This document shows positions 51,793-61,317 of a stretch of 64,000 nt of DNA, piece after piece (the first letter of the stretch is position 1; the number at the start of each line of letters is the position of its first letter). The stretch is from DAOTZR01 sp034432595 (GTDB taxonomy: Bacteria; Chloroflexota; Anaerolineae; B4-G1; SLSP01), in contig DAOUBT010000068.1 of NCBI GenBank assembly GCA_034432595.1, positions 26,394 to 90,393 of the forward strand. Reading direction: 5' to 3'. The notes below the pieces were generated by a model. That model was not told the origin of the DNA and made no database searches. It saw only the letters and a program-made list of their open reading frames with translations. The position numbers and the translations under genes were made by a program.

Positions 51793-53154
51793 ATGCGTTG
51801 GATAACCTTGTTGACGATTCTGCTGCTCCTGACGGGCCTCGCGGCGGGCTATCAGGCCTCGTTGATGCGGGTGACGCTGGAGATAGACGGCGTGGAGCAG
51901 CGCATCGCCACCCATCAGCCCACCGTGCGCGCCTTGTTGCTCGATCGGGACCTGGCGCTGCGTCCCGAGGACGCCATCACCCCCGATCTGGATACCCCCC
52001 TCAGCGATGGCATGCGCATCACGCTGCGCCGTGCGCAGCCGGTAGTGATTGTGGCTGATGGACAGGAACGGCTTTTCTACACCCTCGATACACTCCCGGC
52101 TGACGTGCTGGCAGCCGCGGGCGTGACGCTCAACCCGCATGACACGCTGCGCGTCGAAGCGCCCTTGCCTACCGATCCCGCGGGGACGCGCAGCCGCATC
52201 GTGGTGGGACGCGCGGTCGAAATCGCCCTGGAAGAAAGGGGCGTGGTGACGCGCTTCTACACTGACGCGCCCACTGTGGGTGAAGCGCTCACACGCGCTG
52301 GCATTCAGCTCTATCTGGCCGATCGCATCTACCCTGACCCGGCCACGCCCGTTTACCACGGAATGCACATCCGCCTGGAGCGCTCGATTCCCGTAACCCT
52401 GTACGTGGATGATCACGTCATGCCCACGCGCACTCACCGCGACCGGGTTGGGGATGTGCTGGCGGATTTGGGCGTTGTCCTCAACGGTAAGGACTACACC
52501 GAACCTGACTTGAACGTGCCGGTCAGCGATGGCATGGAGATTCGCGTCGTGCGGGTGACGGAGCGGGTGTACGTGCAGCAAAGCCCCATCCCCTTCGATA
52601 CGGAATGGCGCCCGGATTACGACCTGGAACTGGACCATCAGGCTTTGCTGGAAGAGGGCGAGCCGGGTGTACTGGAACAGCGCATCCGCGTGCGCATGGA
52701 AAATGGGCGCGAGGTGGCGCGCTGGATCGAAGGGGAGAGCGTGGTCAAACCGACGAAAAACCGCATCATGGGATATGGGGCGAAGGTCGTCCTGCGCCCC
52801 CTGGAAACGGAATGCGGCACGGTCTACTATTGGCGTGTGATTCGGGTGCTGGCCACCTCCTACAGCGCCTCAACGGCGGGGACGCCACCGGATTCGCCCT
52901 GGTACGGGCGCACGCGCACCGGGCTACCCATGGGCTATGGGATTGTGGCCGTAGATCCCAGCGTCATCCCGTTGCACACAAAGCTCTATGTACCGGGGTA
53001 TGGGTGTGGAGCCGCGGAGGATACCGGTGGCGTGATTATCGGTCGGCGCGTGGATTTAGGTTACGACGATGACAATCTCCAGCTCTGGTACAATTGGGTG
53101 AACGTGTACCTGCTGGAGCCGGTGCCCTATTACTTCCCCTACATCATCCCGTAG
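51793..53154 (+). CDS. DUF348-G5-3D domain cell-wall protein (YabE-like)
   Basis: The product has 453 residues from the ATG at 51793. After an N-terminal membrane helix (about 2-20) come three DUF348 ubiquitin-like units (IDGVEQRIATHQPTVRALLL; RGVVTRFYTDAPTVGEALTR; VDDHVMPTRTHRDRVGDVLA), a G5 domain (about 270-350), and a C-terminal 3D domain with VDPSVIPLHTKLYVPGYG, EDTGGVIIGRRVDLGYDDDN carrying the catalytic-type Asp residues. This is the YabE/Rpf-like architecture of Firmicutes, implicated in peptidoglycan hydrolysis. The ksgA gene follows at once, as in the yabE-rnmV-ksgA cluster, although rnmV is missing here. Confidence 0.9.
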   Translation: MRWITLLTILLLLTGLAAGYQASLMRVTLEIDGVEQRIATHQPTVRALLLDRDLALRPEDAITPDLDTPLSDGMRITLRRAQPVVIVADGQERLFYTLDTLPADVLAAAGVTLNPHDTLRVEAPLPTDPAGTRSRIVVGRAVEIALEERGVVTRFYTDAPTVGEALTRAGIQLYLADRIYPDPATPVYHGMHIRLERSIPVTLYVDDHVMPTRTHRDRVGDVLADLGVVLNGKDYTEPDLNVPVSDGMEIRVVRVTERVYVQQSPIPFDTEWRPDYDLELDHQALLEEGEPGVLEQRIRVRMENGREVARWIEGESVVKPTKNRIMGYGAKVVLRPLETECGTVYYWRVIRVLATSYSASTAGTPPDSPWYGRTRTGLPMGYGIVAVDPSVIPLHTKLYVPGYGCGAAEDTGGVIIGRRVDLGYDDDNLQLWYNWVNVYLLEPVPYYFPYIIP

Positions 53155-53155
53155 C

Positions 53156-54013
53156 ATGACCGAAGACCCGCGCGCGCTTCTCAAACGTTATGGCCTGGCG
53201 CCGCGCAAGGCGCTGGGACAGAACTTCCTCAGCGATCCGGCCTTGCTGGGACGCATTGCTGCGGGAGCGGAAGCCGGCCCGGAGGATACGGTGCTCGAAA
53301 TCGGTGCGGGCCTGGGGGCCTTGACGCAGGAGCTGGCGCGCCGCGCCGGACGGGTCATCGCCGTCGAAACTGACCCGCATCTCATCGCCGTGTTGCGCGA
53401 TACCCTGAGCGACTTTCCTAATGTGCGCCTGGTCCATGGGGACATCCTCACTTTAGATATTGCCGCTCTGCTTGAACAGACCGCGCCGCCTGCGCCGCCT
53501 CTCTGGGGGACGCGCCTTGAGCATTATCACGTGGTGGCCAATCTCCCGTATTACATCACCGCGGCGGTACTGCGCCATGTATTGGAAGCGCCGCTGCGTC
53601 CGGCGCGCTTAGTGGTCACGGTGCAGCGGGAAGTGGCCGAGCGATTGGTGGCCGGTCCGGGCGAGATGAGCCTGCTCAGCGTGAGCGCGCAATTCTACGG
53701 CACACCGCGCATCCTGTTCCGCATCAAACCCGGCGCGTTCTACCCCCCGCCACAGGTTGAATCTGCAGTGGTGCGCCTGGACACCTGCGTCGAGCCTCCG
53801 GTGCCGGTGGAGGACGTGGGCTGGTTTTTCACGGTGGTGCGCGCGGGCTTTGCGCAGAAACGCAAGCAACTGCGCAACACGCTGGCTGCGTCATTAGGGA
53901 AGCCGACGGCGCAGATTGAAGCCGCTCTGCACACGGCGGGGATTGACCCCACCCGCCGCGCGGAGACCCTCACCCTGGAGGAATGGGGGCGTATGGCGCA
54001 GGCTTTGCGATAG
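53156..54013 (+). CDS. rsmA: 16S rRNA dimethyladenosine transferase RsmA/KsgA
   Basis: The product has 285 residues. The Rossmann methyltransferase motifs appear: KALGQNFLSDPALLGRI, VLEIGAGLGALTQELARRAG (motif I), AVETDPHLIAVL, VHGDILTLD and the catalytic VANLPYYITAAVLRHVL (motif IV, NLPY). The C-terminal helical domain (about 205-285) is complete. It dimethylates two adenines in helix 45 of 16S rRNA. It starts one base after the previous stop. A terminator follows at 54051. Confidence 0.97.
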   Translation: MTEDPRALLKRYGLAPRKALGQNFLSDPALLGRIAAGAEAGPEDTVLEIGAGLGALTQELARRAGRVIAVETDPHLIAVLRDTLSDFPNVRLVHGDILTLDIAALLEQTAPPAPPLWGTRLEHYHVVANLPYYITAAVLRHVLEAPLRPARLVVTVQREVAERLVAGPGEMSLLSVSAQFYGTPRILFRIKPGAFYPPPQVESAVVRLDTCVEPPVPVEDVGWFFTVVRAGFAQKRKQLRNTLAASLGKPTAQIEAALHTAGIDPTRRAETLTLEEWGRMAQALR

Positions 54014-54050
54014 CCCATAAGCCGCATCGCTGTGGTGGCTGAATCATTGA

Positions 54051-54083
54051 ACGGTGGCGGGGTGGATTAGGGCCACCGTTTTG
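54051..54083 (+). terminator. Terminator after rsmA
   Basis: The stem ACGGTGGC / GCCACCGT (8 bp) is followed by TTTGTTTTG. Confidence 0.88.
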
Positions 54084-54233
54084 TTTTGCTGTTTTGTGAC
54101 GGCCACCTTCTCAATGTCAGGCTGGCCGTTGACGCAGTTTAAAACATAATCAGCCGTTGTGGCATTTTTTGACTTTTCCACCGTTCGGAGTATGCTTTGA
54201 CATGAAACCACAGTTAATCAAGGGGGAGGCGTC

Positions 54234-55124
54234 GTGAATTTGGAACACAATCCCGTTTACATGGTGATTGAGGGCGTAATTGGGGTTGGTAAGACGACTT
54301 TAGCCCGTTTATTACAGCCGCGTTTCCAGGCTTCCCTGGTGCTGGAAGCTTTCGATGAGAATCCTTTTCTTTCTGATTTCTATGCTGATCGCGCGCGCTA
54401 CGCTTTTCAGACCCAGATTTTCTTCCTGCTCAGCCGCTACCGCCAACAACAGGTCACGCAGCAACAGGCTGCGCGCGGAAGCGTGATAGCGGATTATTGC
54501 TTTGAAAAAGATCGGCTCTTTGCGCGTCTGAATCTTGTCGGCGATGAGCTGACGATGTACGAGCGTCTGTACGAGGCCCTGGCGGAAAAAATCCGGCAAC
54601 CGGATTTGATGGTGTACCTGCGTGCTGATACGGATACGCTCATGGCGCGGATTGCGATGCGCGACCGTCCCTATGAACGCGATATGGATCGCACCTACAT
54701 CGAGGCGCTGCGTGTGGCCTACGACCGTTTCTTCCAGAACTACACCGCCGCCCCGTTGTTGATTTTAGACGCGAACCATCTGGACTTTGTGCGTCACGTT
54801 GACGACCTGGAGACTATCGAGGCGCAGATTCGTGCCGCGTTGGCGGGGGTGCGGCAGCCCTCACTGCCTTTGGAGGTGGCGCCTTTGCCCGCACCGGCCT
54901 GGCGGCCCGTCTCTCAACAGGCTGCGCCCTCGCGCATTGAGGCCTTGAACTGGGAAGCGGTGTGCGACTTCATGGCGCTGAGCGCGGCGGTGGGTCAAAT
55001 CGGCGGAGCTTTGATGGAGCAGCCTCCTCTGGGCCCGGAAGGTGTGAGTGAGGCGATGCGTTCCGGTGTGACGCGCGCATCACACGCCTTGCAGGTATTG
55101 GCCCAACGTTTGGGGTTGGCGTAG
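54234..55124 (+). CDS. Deoxynucleoside kinase with a C-terminal extension
   Basis: The product has 296 residues. The start is GTG at 54234 with GGGGGAGG upstream. The P-loop is GVIGVGKTT (residues 14-22), followed by AFDENPFLSDFYADRARYAF, a DR-type motif (CFEKDRLFARLN), and the lid RDRPYERDMDRTY. This is the bacterial dGK/dAK/dCK group. About 90 C-terminal residues (from 205) beyond the kinase core have no recognised family and are helical and Ala/Pro-rich. Another kinase of the same superfamily is encoded at 57985. The two are separated by a GAF sensor kinase. Confidence 0.87.
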   Translation: MNLEHNPVYMVIEGVIGVGKTTLARLLQPRFQASLVLEAFDENPFLSDFYADRARYAFQTQIFFLLSRYRQQQVTQQQAARGSVIADYCFEKDRLFARLNLVGDELTMYERLYEALAEKIRQPDLMVYLRADTDTLMARIAMRDRPYERDMDRTYIEALRVAYDRFFQNYTAAPLLILDANHLDFVRHVDDLETIEAQIRAALAGVRQPSLPLEVAPLPAPAWRPVSQQAAPSRIEALNWEAVCDFMALSAAVGQIGGALMEQPPLGPEGVSEAMRSGVTRASHALQVLAQRLGLA

Positions 55125-55159
55125 GGGCGACCCTTGCGCTCCACGCAGCGGATAAGGGT

Positions 55160-55215
55160 GTGGTGATTTTTGCCGGTTGGAGCGGTGGATACGGCAATCC
55201 GGTGAAAATCACCAC
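55160..55215 (+). promoter_or_regulatory. Long inverted repeat upstream of the first GAF histidine kinase
   Basis: GTGGTGATTTT (55160-55170) and AAAATCACCAC (55205-55215) pair perfectly over 11 bases, with an inner TGCCG / CGGCA pair (55171-55175 and 55192-55196). It lies between the kinase stop and the ATG at 55248 and could be an attenuator or protein-binding leader. Confidence 0.6.
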
Positions 55216-55247
55216 GCTAATGCATACGTCATGGATTGGGAGAGGAT

Positions 55248-57884
55248 ATGGAGGAGCGAGCTGCGCTCTTACAGGACATTCTGGCTGCGTTGTGCAGCTA
55301 CCTGCACTTACCTTTCTCTGGGGTAGCCTGGCACTACGACGGGCAGAACCTTTGGCGCTATGGACCTGACGCAGAGGCGCCCTGGACGGCGGCGCTGGCT
55401 GGCCTGACGCCGTTGCCGTTTGAGCCGCGTCTCGTCAACTGTTCGGACCTGCACTTGACCGATGCGCCATCCCATGTTTTGCTCTGTCCTCTGGCAGCTC
55501 ATGATGGCGATCTTTATGGTGCGGCTCTGCCCCTGCCAGAAGATTTTGCTCTCAGCCCAGAACAGGATGGCGGCTTAAGGGCGTTGACCCAGTTGGCTGC
55601 GCAGGCGCTGGGCGGAACGCGCGTTCTGGTGGAATCGCAGCGCCGTCTGGTGCGGCTGGAGGCCGTCGCTACCGTGGGCCGGGACGCGACGGTCTTAATT
55701 GATCCCGACGATTTGCTGCGCCGTGTCGCTCATCTCATCAGCGCGCAGTTTGGCTTTTATCACGTGGGCATCTTTTTGATTGATGACAAACGCGAATACG
55801 CCGTGTTGCGCGCCTCGAACAGCGAGGGAGGCAAGCGGCTCCTGAATTTGGGCCATAAGTTGAAAATCGGTGCACAGGGCATGGTGGGGTACGTGGCTGC
55901 GACAGGCGAGCCGCGCATTGCTCTGGATGTGGGTGCCGATGCAGTGCATTTTGTGAATGCTTTCCTTCCTCACACGCGTTCGGAAATTTCGCTGCCGATG
56001 CGCCATCGCGGTGAGATTTTGGGCGTGCTCGATGTGCAATCCACGGAAGCCGGGGCTTTTTCGCCGGAGGATTTCACCGCCTTGCAGATTATGGCGGATC
56101 AACTGGCCAATGCGCTCGTCAATGCGCGATTGTACGATGCGCTCCAACGTCGCCTGGAAGAGACGCACCTGCTGCGCGAGGTGATGCTGGAGGCTTCCGC
56201 GCTGCAACAGGCGGATGTTCTAACACTTGCGGCGCGTTTGCTCAAAGAATCCCTGCCTTTCCCGTATCAGGCGTTTTTGCAGAAGAACGCGACGGGAGAG
56301 CTGGTCCCTTTAAGCGACGAAGCGCTCTGGCCTTTCCCGGCACAGCCTCTTTCCGGCTCGCCCTGGGCGGACGTGTGGGCGGGGATGCCGCTTTGGTTGA
56401 GCGGCAGCGCGGTCAGTACCTGGTTAGGGCCATCCCTGCAGGAGATATACGCCGTTCCTGTTCGCGTCGCCGGAGAGACAACGGCGCTTTTCGTCCTTGG
56501 GGCTTCGCAAGCCTTGCCCCTGGACCGTCTGCAGTTCATGCGCTTTTTGGAGTCCTTATCCACCGAATTAGGGGTTTTGCTGGAAAATGCGCGCTTGTAC
56601 GAGAAAAGTGTGATTGCAGCGGAGCGCCTGGAGCGGCTGGTGCGCGCCGGGCGCTTGATGACGGCGGCGCGTTCCAGCGAAAGCATCTTTGATTTGTTGA
56701 GCGACACCTTGCTGACGGAGTTTACGGCGCATCTCGAAATCGGCCTGCTGGACGAGGCGAGGACATTAACGGAGGTGCGGTGCTTTGGGGTACAGGCCTG
56801 TCCCTCCGCGCAGGAAAGTCTGCTCCACGATTTACCGCTGGAGTTGTTGTTGAGCGAATCGCAGCTTTCCACGCGTCTTGACGTGCCACGCTTGAAGGAA
56901 CTGGCTTTGCAACATGACCTGCCAATAGCTGGTCTGGAGCGTCTGACGGAGACGCTGACTTATCGCCTTTACATGTTGTCCACGGCAAGTCAACGTTTGG
57001 GAGTGTTGCTGTTGGGTCTTGAGACCGGGCCGACGGATGAACAGGAGGCCTGGATGCAGGCGCTGGTCAATCAGGCGGCCCTGGCCCTGGAGAATGTGCA
57101 GCTCCTGGAGCGCTTGATGGCACAGGCGCAGGAGTTGCAGCGCGCTTACGACGAAGCACAACATCTCAACGACGTGCGCACGCAGATGTTGCAGAACGTC
57201 AGCCACGAGCTGCGCACCCCGATGGGCTTGATTTTGGGCTACGCCGAAATGTTGCAGGATGGCACCCTCGGAGAGCTTACGCCGCAACAGCAACACGCGG
57301 TGGATATCATTTGTCAACGCGCGTCCGAATTGAGTCGCATGATTCAGGGGTTGACGGTATTCCACGGGGCATTGACATCGGAGCGGGTTGAGGCCATTGC
57401 CCTCAATACGTTGCTCACGGAGATCATCAATGAATTTTCGGAAGCGGCACGTCGGCGCGGCGTTTCTCTGAGCCTGTACGTGCCGTTGGAATCGCCCTGG
57501 GTGCGCGGCGACCGCACGCGCTTGCGCCTGGCAATTTCCCACCTGGTGGAAAACGCCATCAAATTCAGCGAAGCGAACGATACGGTCAAAATTCTGGCGC
57601 GCAGTGAGGCCGGTAACGCGGTTATTGTTGTGGCCGATGAGGGCATCGGCATTGCACCGGATCAATTGGGCCGCATCTTTGAACGGTTTTATCAGGTGGA
57701 TGGTTCCATGCGCCGCCGTGTGGGCGGCATGGGTATCGGTCTGGCCCTGGTGTGGGAGATTGTCGAGGCTCACGGTGGTCATGTCACGGTGACCAGCGAA
57801 CCGGGGGTGGGGAGCGAGTTCACCGTTTATTTGCCGCTGGCTGAATCCGAGAGTGTCTTCGCTCCCTCGGAATTCCGCTCTTGA
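55248..57884 (+). CDS. Soluble GAF-domain histidine kinase (orphan), multi-GAF
   Basis: The product has 878 residues from the ATG at 55248 (GGGAGAGG just upstream; a TTG at 55236 is an alternative). There is no membrane helix. Several GAF-like modules fill residues 1-620 (one clear one at about 130-300, FGFYHVGIFLIDDKREYAVL to GVLDVQSTEAG), a third near 320-460, a fourth near 470-620. HisKA follows with His653 in QMLQNVSHELRTPMGLILGY, then HATPase with HLVENAIKFSEANDT, DEGIGIAPDQLG and GGMGIGLALVWEI. No response regulator is adjacent, so it is an orphan sensor. Confidence 0.93.
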   Translation: MEERAALLQDILAALCSYLHLPFSGVAWHYDGQNLWRYGPDAEAPWTAALAGLTPLPFEPRLVNCSDLHLTDAPSHVLLCPLAAHDGDLYGAALPLPEDFALSPEQDGGLRALTQLAAQALGGTRVLVESQRRLVRLEAVATVGRDATVLIDPDDLLRRVAHLISAQFGFYHVGIFLIDDKREYAVLRASNSEGGKRLLNLGHKLKIGAQGMVGYVAATGEPRIALDVGADAVHFVNAFLPHTRSEISLPMRHRGEILGVLDVQSTEAGAFSPEDFTALQIMADQLANALVNARLYDALQRRLEETHLLREVMLEASALQQADVLTLAARLLKESLPFPYQAFLQKNATGELVPLSDEALWPFPAQPLSGSPWADVWAGMPLWLSGSAVSTWLGPSLQEIYAVPVRVAGETTALFVLGASQALPLDRLQFMRFLESLSTELGVLLENARLYEKSVIAAERLERLVRAGRLMTAARSSESIFDLLSDTLLTEFTAHLEIGLLDEARTLTEVRCFGVQACPSAQESLLHDLPLELLLSESQLSTRLDVPRLKELALQHDLPIAGLERLTETLTYRLYMLSTASQRLGVLLLGLETGPTDEQEAWMQALVNQAALALENVQLLERLMAQAQELQRAYDEAQHLNDVRTQMLQNVSHELRTPMGLILGYAEMLQDGTLGELTPQQQHAVDIICQRASELSRMIQGLTVFHGALTSERVEAIALNTLLTEIINEFSEAARRRGVSLSLYVPLESPWVRGDRTRLRLAISHLVENAIKFSEANDTVKILARSEAGNAVIVVADEGIGIAPDQLGRIFERFYQVDGSMRRRVGGMGIGLALVWEIVEAHGGHVTVTSEPGVGSEFTVYLPLAESESVFAPSEFRS

Positions 57885-57984
57885 AGAGGGCGACGCAGCG
57901 TTTGCCAGCGACCTGTCAGCCGTTCAGCGGCCTGTGAGGGGTGTGCCCTCGCTACGGATTAAACGTGGTATCAGGAAGGTTGCC

Positions 57985-58623
57985 ATGAAAAAATACTTTA
58001 TCGCCATTGCCGGTAATATCGGCGCAGGAAAAACGACCCTGAGCACCCTGCTCAGTCAGCGCCTGGGATACGAGGCATTTCTGGAAAGCGTGGCCGATAA
58101 CCCTTATCTGGCCGATTTTTACAACGATATGCAGCGCTGGAGCTTCCATTCGCAGATTTTCTTCCTGGCGCGGCGCTTGTTGCATCATCGCGAGCTGCTG
58201 GAGCGTCCCAATTCCGTGATTCAGGATCGCACGGTGTACGAAGATGCCGAGGTGTTTGCGCGCAATCTTTACCTGCAGGGCTATATGCACGAACGGGATT
58301 ATATCACCTACCACGAGTTGTATGAGGCCGTCACGGCCATTCTGCCCCCGCCAGACCTGGTGATTTACTTACGTGCTTCGGTAGAGACGCTGCTCGCGCG
58401 CATTCATCAACGCAACCGTTATTACGAACGCCAAATCCCACGCGATTATCTGGAACAGCTTAACAAGCTCTACGAAGAATGGGTACAGCATTTTTCGCTC
58501 TGTCCTGTTCTGACGGTGCCCGTTGATCGGCTCGATTTCATTGCAAACGGTGAACATCTGAGCCTGCTCACAGAGCGCATTCGTGAGCGCTTGCAAGGGA
58601 AGGAGGTTGTCAGTTTTGACTGA
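57985..58623 (+). CDS. Deoxynucleoside kinase
   Basis: The product has 212 residues from the ATG at 57985 (GGAAGG six bases upstream), the normal length of the family. The P-loop is GNIGAGKTT (residues 10-18), the fold signature ESVADNPYLADFYNDMQRWS, VIQDRTVYEDAEVFARN and lid RNRYYERQIPRDYLEQLNKL. It is a dAK/dCK/dGK-type enzyme, shorter than the paralogue at 54234 because it lacks the C-terminal extension. Its stop overlaps the TTG start of the next histidine kinase by eight bases, so the two are translationally coupled. Confidence 0.92.
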   Translation: MKKYFIAIAGNIGAGKTTLSTLLSQRLGYEAFLESVADNPYLADFYNDMQRWSFHSQIFFLARRLLHHRELLERPNSVIQDRTVYEDAEVFARNLYLQGYMHERDYITYHELYEAVTAILPPPDLVIYLRASVETLLARIHQRNRYYERQIPRDYLEQLNKLYEEWVQHFSLCPVLTVPVDRLDFIANGEHLSLLTERIRERLQGKEVVSFD

Positions 58624-61315
58624 GAAGCCTGTGCTGGACTTCCGTCACCGGCGGCTTCCTGTTGAGCGCGTGTGCCTCGCCTGTGACCGGGCCGTGCGAG
58701 ACATACTGCCCGCGGCGGCGTTTGTCCTGGGCGCGATGTACGTGCTGCTGGGCCTGGCCCATCGCTACTTCCTGCCGTCACGCATTGCCGGGTTGATGAG
58801 TAACGTGGCTTTCGTGAGCGCGCTGGTGATGGTGGGCATCGGGGTCATGGTGCGACGCCGGGAATTACCCCTGCATCGTGTCCATCCCGTAAGCATGGTC
58901 CTGGTGGCCCTGGTGCTGCTGAACAGCGCCCTGCACCTGCATCTGACCGGCGAATTGAAGCATACCTCGAATTTTATGCTTCTTGTCACCGGCCTGGGAT
59001 TTTTACTGCTTGCGCCGGGCTGGTATACCCTGGCCCTGTTGGCGAGCCTGGCCGGCTGGTTTTGGGCTGCAGCTCCGTTGCTAAACAACGGCGATGGACA
59101 GCACTATGCCTTTGCGATGGGCATGTCCACCCTGGTTTCGCTGGTGGTTTTTGTGGGCCGCTATCGCCTGACCATGCGCGTGGAAGCTTTGCGCCTGTTG
59201 GACGAGCAACGTCAGAAGACGCTGGAGCAATCTCTGCGCACCTCGCAGGCTTCCGAGGCAGCGCTCTCCAGACTCATCGAAGCGACCCGCTCTCTGGCTC
59301 AGCCGATGGGCCTGACGCCGCTTTTGCAATGGGTCCTGGAGCGACTGGCGACGCTCATTCCCTACGATAGCGCGGTGATTTTGCTCGGCGGCAGTGATAC
59401 CATGACCATCGAAGCCTGGCGTGGCAGCACCGAGCCACCGGCGGGCGGAGATTTGCGCATTCATCTGGGCGAACATCCGTTGCTGCAGGATGTTTTCCGC
59501 GGACGTCAGCCGGTGCTGGTGGAATTACAGCCGCTGCCCGCCTACTGGCTTACCATCATCAGCGACCCGGAGTGCAAGAGCTGGCTTGTTTGTCCGCTCT
59601 TTTCGGGCGGGACGGCGGTGGGCTTGCTGATTTTGGGTAGCCACAAGTTGATGCGTTACGGCACCGAGGAACTGCGTCTGCTTTCCGCCTTTGCCGATTA
59701 TGCCGCCTCGTCCATCCACAACACGTTGCTGGTCAGTTGGACACAGCAAGCCCTCACGCGCCTCTCTTTCCTGTTCGATGCAACGCGCACGCTGAGCACC
59801 ATCCTGGATACGGACAGCATCCTGGAAACCCTGATGGATTTAGCGTACAAACAGATCCGTCCGGAAGCCATCTCCATCGCCCTGGCCCAACCGGATGGGA
59901 GCCTGATCTTTAAAGCGGCAGCAGGCGGCGCCGGGGATAAAATCATCGGGATGCGCGTGCCCAAAGGTAAAGGCCTGGTCGGTTGGGTGGCGCAGCAAGG
60001 CGAGCCGGTCTGGGTGCCGGATGTGCGCAATGACCCGCGTTTTTACGGGATGGTGGATAAGCAAACCGGCTTTTCCACCCAATCCATCTACGCCCTGCCG
60101 GTGTGGATGGGTGACGAGATCGTCGCCGTGCTGGAGATGATCAACCCGCAGCCGGAGACCGATATCAATGATTTGCGGGATACCATGCTCGCCCTGGCCT
60201 CCCTGGCGGCTTCGGCTTTGCAGAACGCGCGTCTGTTCGAACAGGTCCGCCGTGCGGAGCAGCGTTATCAGAACCTGTTTGACCTGAACATCGCGCCTGT
60301 GCTGGTGTTTGATGCGCAGGGGCATCTACTGGAGGCCAATCGCGCGGCGCGCGACATGTTTGGCGACGCGCTCACGGCGGGTGAAAGCGTGTTTGCGCTC
60401 TTGCAACTCACGCCGGAACGCTTCTTCCAAATCGCGACTGAACTGGCATCCGGTCAACAGCCGATTTGGGAAATGACCCTGACTCAGGACCATGAGCGCC
60501 GGGTGTTAGAGGCCCACATCACTTACCTGAAAGATTACGGCCCGCAGGATGCTTACCAATGGATGGGGCACGATGTGACCGAGCGGGTGCGCCTCGCTGA
60601 GATGCGCTCGCGCCTGAACCACATGATTGTCCACGACCTGCGCAATCCGTTGGGCGTGGTGCGCACAAGCCTGGAGATGCTGGCCGATTGTTCGCCAGGT
60701 GAGCCGGAGCGCTGGGAGGCTACCATCCAACTGGCGCGACGCAGCCTGAACCACCTGAGCGATTTGATTGATAACATGCTGGACACGGCACGCATGGCCG
60801 AGGGTCGCACCGACATTCAATTTGAGCGCGTTGCACTGGCGGAGTTGCTGGACGAGGTGGAAGAGGCGGTGCGTCACGCCGCGGGCTTCCGCCGGCAGCG
60901 CCTGGACTTCCACCTGGATGCGCTCCATCCCACCCTGGTGGCCAATTACTCCTTCTTGCGGCGCGTCCTGATTAACCTGCTGGATAACGCCATCAAATTC
61001 TCGCCTGCGGAAACCACCATCGAACTCAGGGTGGAAGAAGATACCGCCATGGGGATGTGGCGTTTTTCTGTAATAGATCAAGGGCCTGGTATCCCGCCCG
61101 AAGAGCAGAACCGAATTTTCGAGGCCTATGTCCGTGGGGAAGCGCAGCGGCATGAGAAAGGCGTAGGCCTGGGCCTGGCCTTCTGCAAGCTGGCGGTGGA
61201 AGCGCACGGTGGACGCATCTGGGTGGAAAGCGCGCCCGGCCTTGGGGCCACCTTCAAATTCGTCATCCCCATGAACCTGCCCGTGGCGGGTGAAACCAGT
61301 GCCGAGGAGCAATGA
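58616..61315 (+). CDS. Membrane histidine kinase with GAF and PAS domains (orphan)
   Basis: The product has 899 residues. The start is a TTG at 58616 with AAGGAGG nine bases upstream, overlapping the kinase stop. Six or so N-terminal membrane helices (about 30-180) form an unrecognised sensor, followed by two GAF modules (about 225-370 and 390-535), a PAS-like module (about 550-660), HisKA with His673 in RLNHMIVHDLRNPLGVVRTS, and HATPase (VLINLLDNAIKFSPAETT, DQGPGIPPEEQ, GVGLGLAFCKL). No response regulator is adjacent. AlaX follows with an overlapping start region. Confidence 0.92.
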   Translation: MTEKPVLDFRHRRLPVERVCLACDRAVRDILPAAAFVLGAMYVLLGLAHRYFLPSRIAGLMSNVAFVSALVMVGIGVMVRRRELPLHRVHPVSMVLVALVLLNSALHLHLTGELKHTSNFMLLVTGLGFLLLAPGWYTLALLASLAGWFWAAAPLLNNGDGQHYAFAMGMSTLVSLVVFVGRYRLTMRVEALRLLDEQRQKTLEQSLRTSQASEAALSRLIEATRSLAQPMGLTPLLQWVLERLATLIPYDSAVILLGGSDTMTIEAWRGSTEPPAGGDLRIHLGEHPLLQDVFRGRQPVLVELQPLPAYWLTIISDPECKSWLVCPLFSGGTAVGLLILGSHKLMRYGTEELRLLSAFADYAASSIHNTLLVSWTQQALTRLSFLFDATRTLSTILDTDSILETLMDLAYKQIRPEAISIALAQPDGSLIFKAAAGGAGDKIIGMRVPKGKGLVGWVAQQGEPVWVPDVRNDPRFYGMVDKQTGFSTQSIYALPVWMGDEIVAVLEMINPQPETDINDLRDTMLALASLAASALQNARLFEQVRRAEQRYQNLFDLNIAPVLVFDAQGHLLEANRAARDMFGDALTAGESVFALLQLTPERFFQIATELASGQQPIWEMTLTQDHERRVLEAHITYLKDYGPQDAYQWMGHDVTERVRLAEMRSRLNHMIVHDLRNPLGVVRTSLEMLADCSPGEPERWEATIQLARRSLNHLSDLIDNMLDTARMAEGRTDIQFERVALAELLDEVEEAVRHAAGFRRQRLDFHLDALHPTLVANYSFLRRVLINLLDNAIKFSPAETTIELRVEEDTAMGMWRFSVIDQGPGIPPEEQNRIFEAYVRGEAQRHEKGVGLGLAFCKLAVEAHGGRIWVESAPGLGATFKFVIPMNLPVAGETSAEEQ

Positions 61316-61317
61316 GC

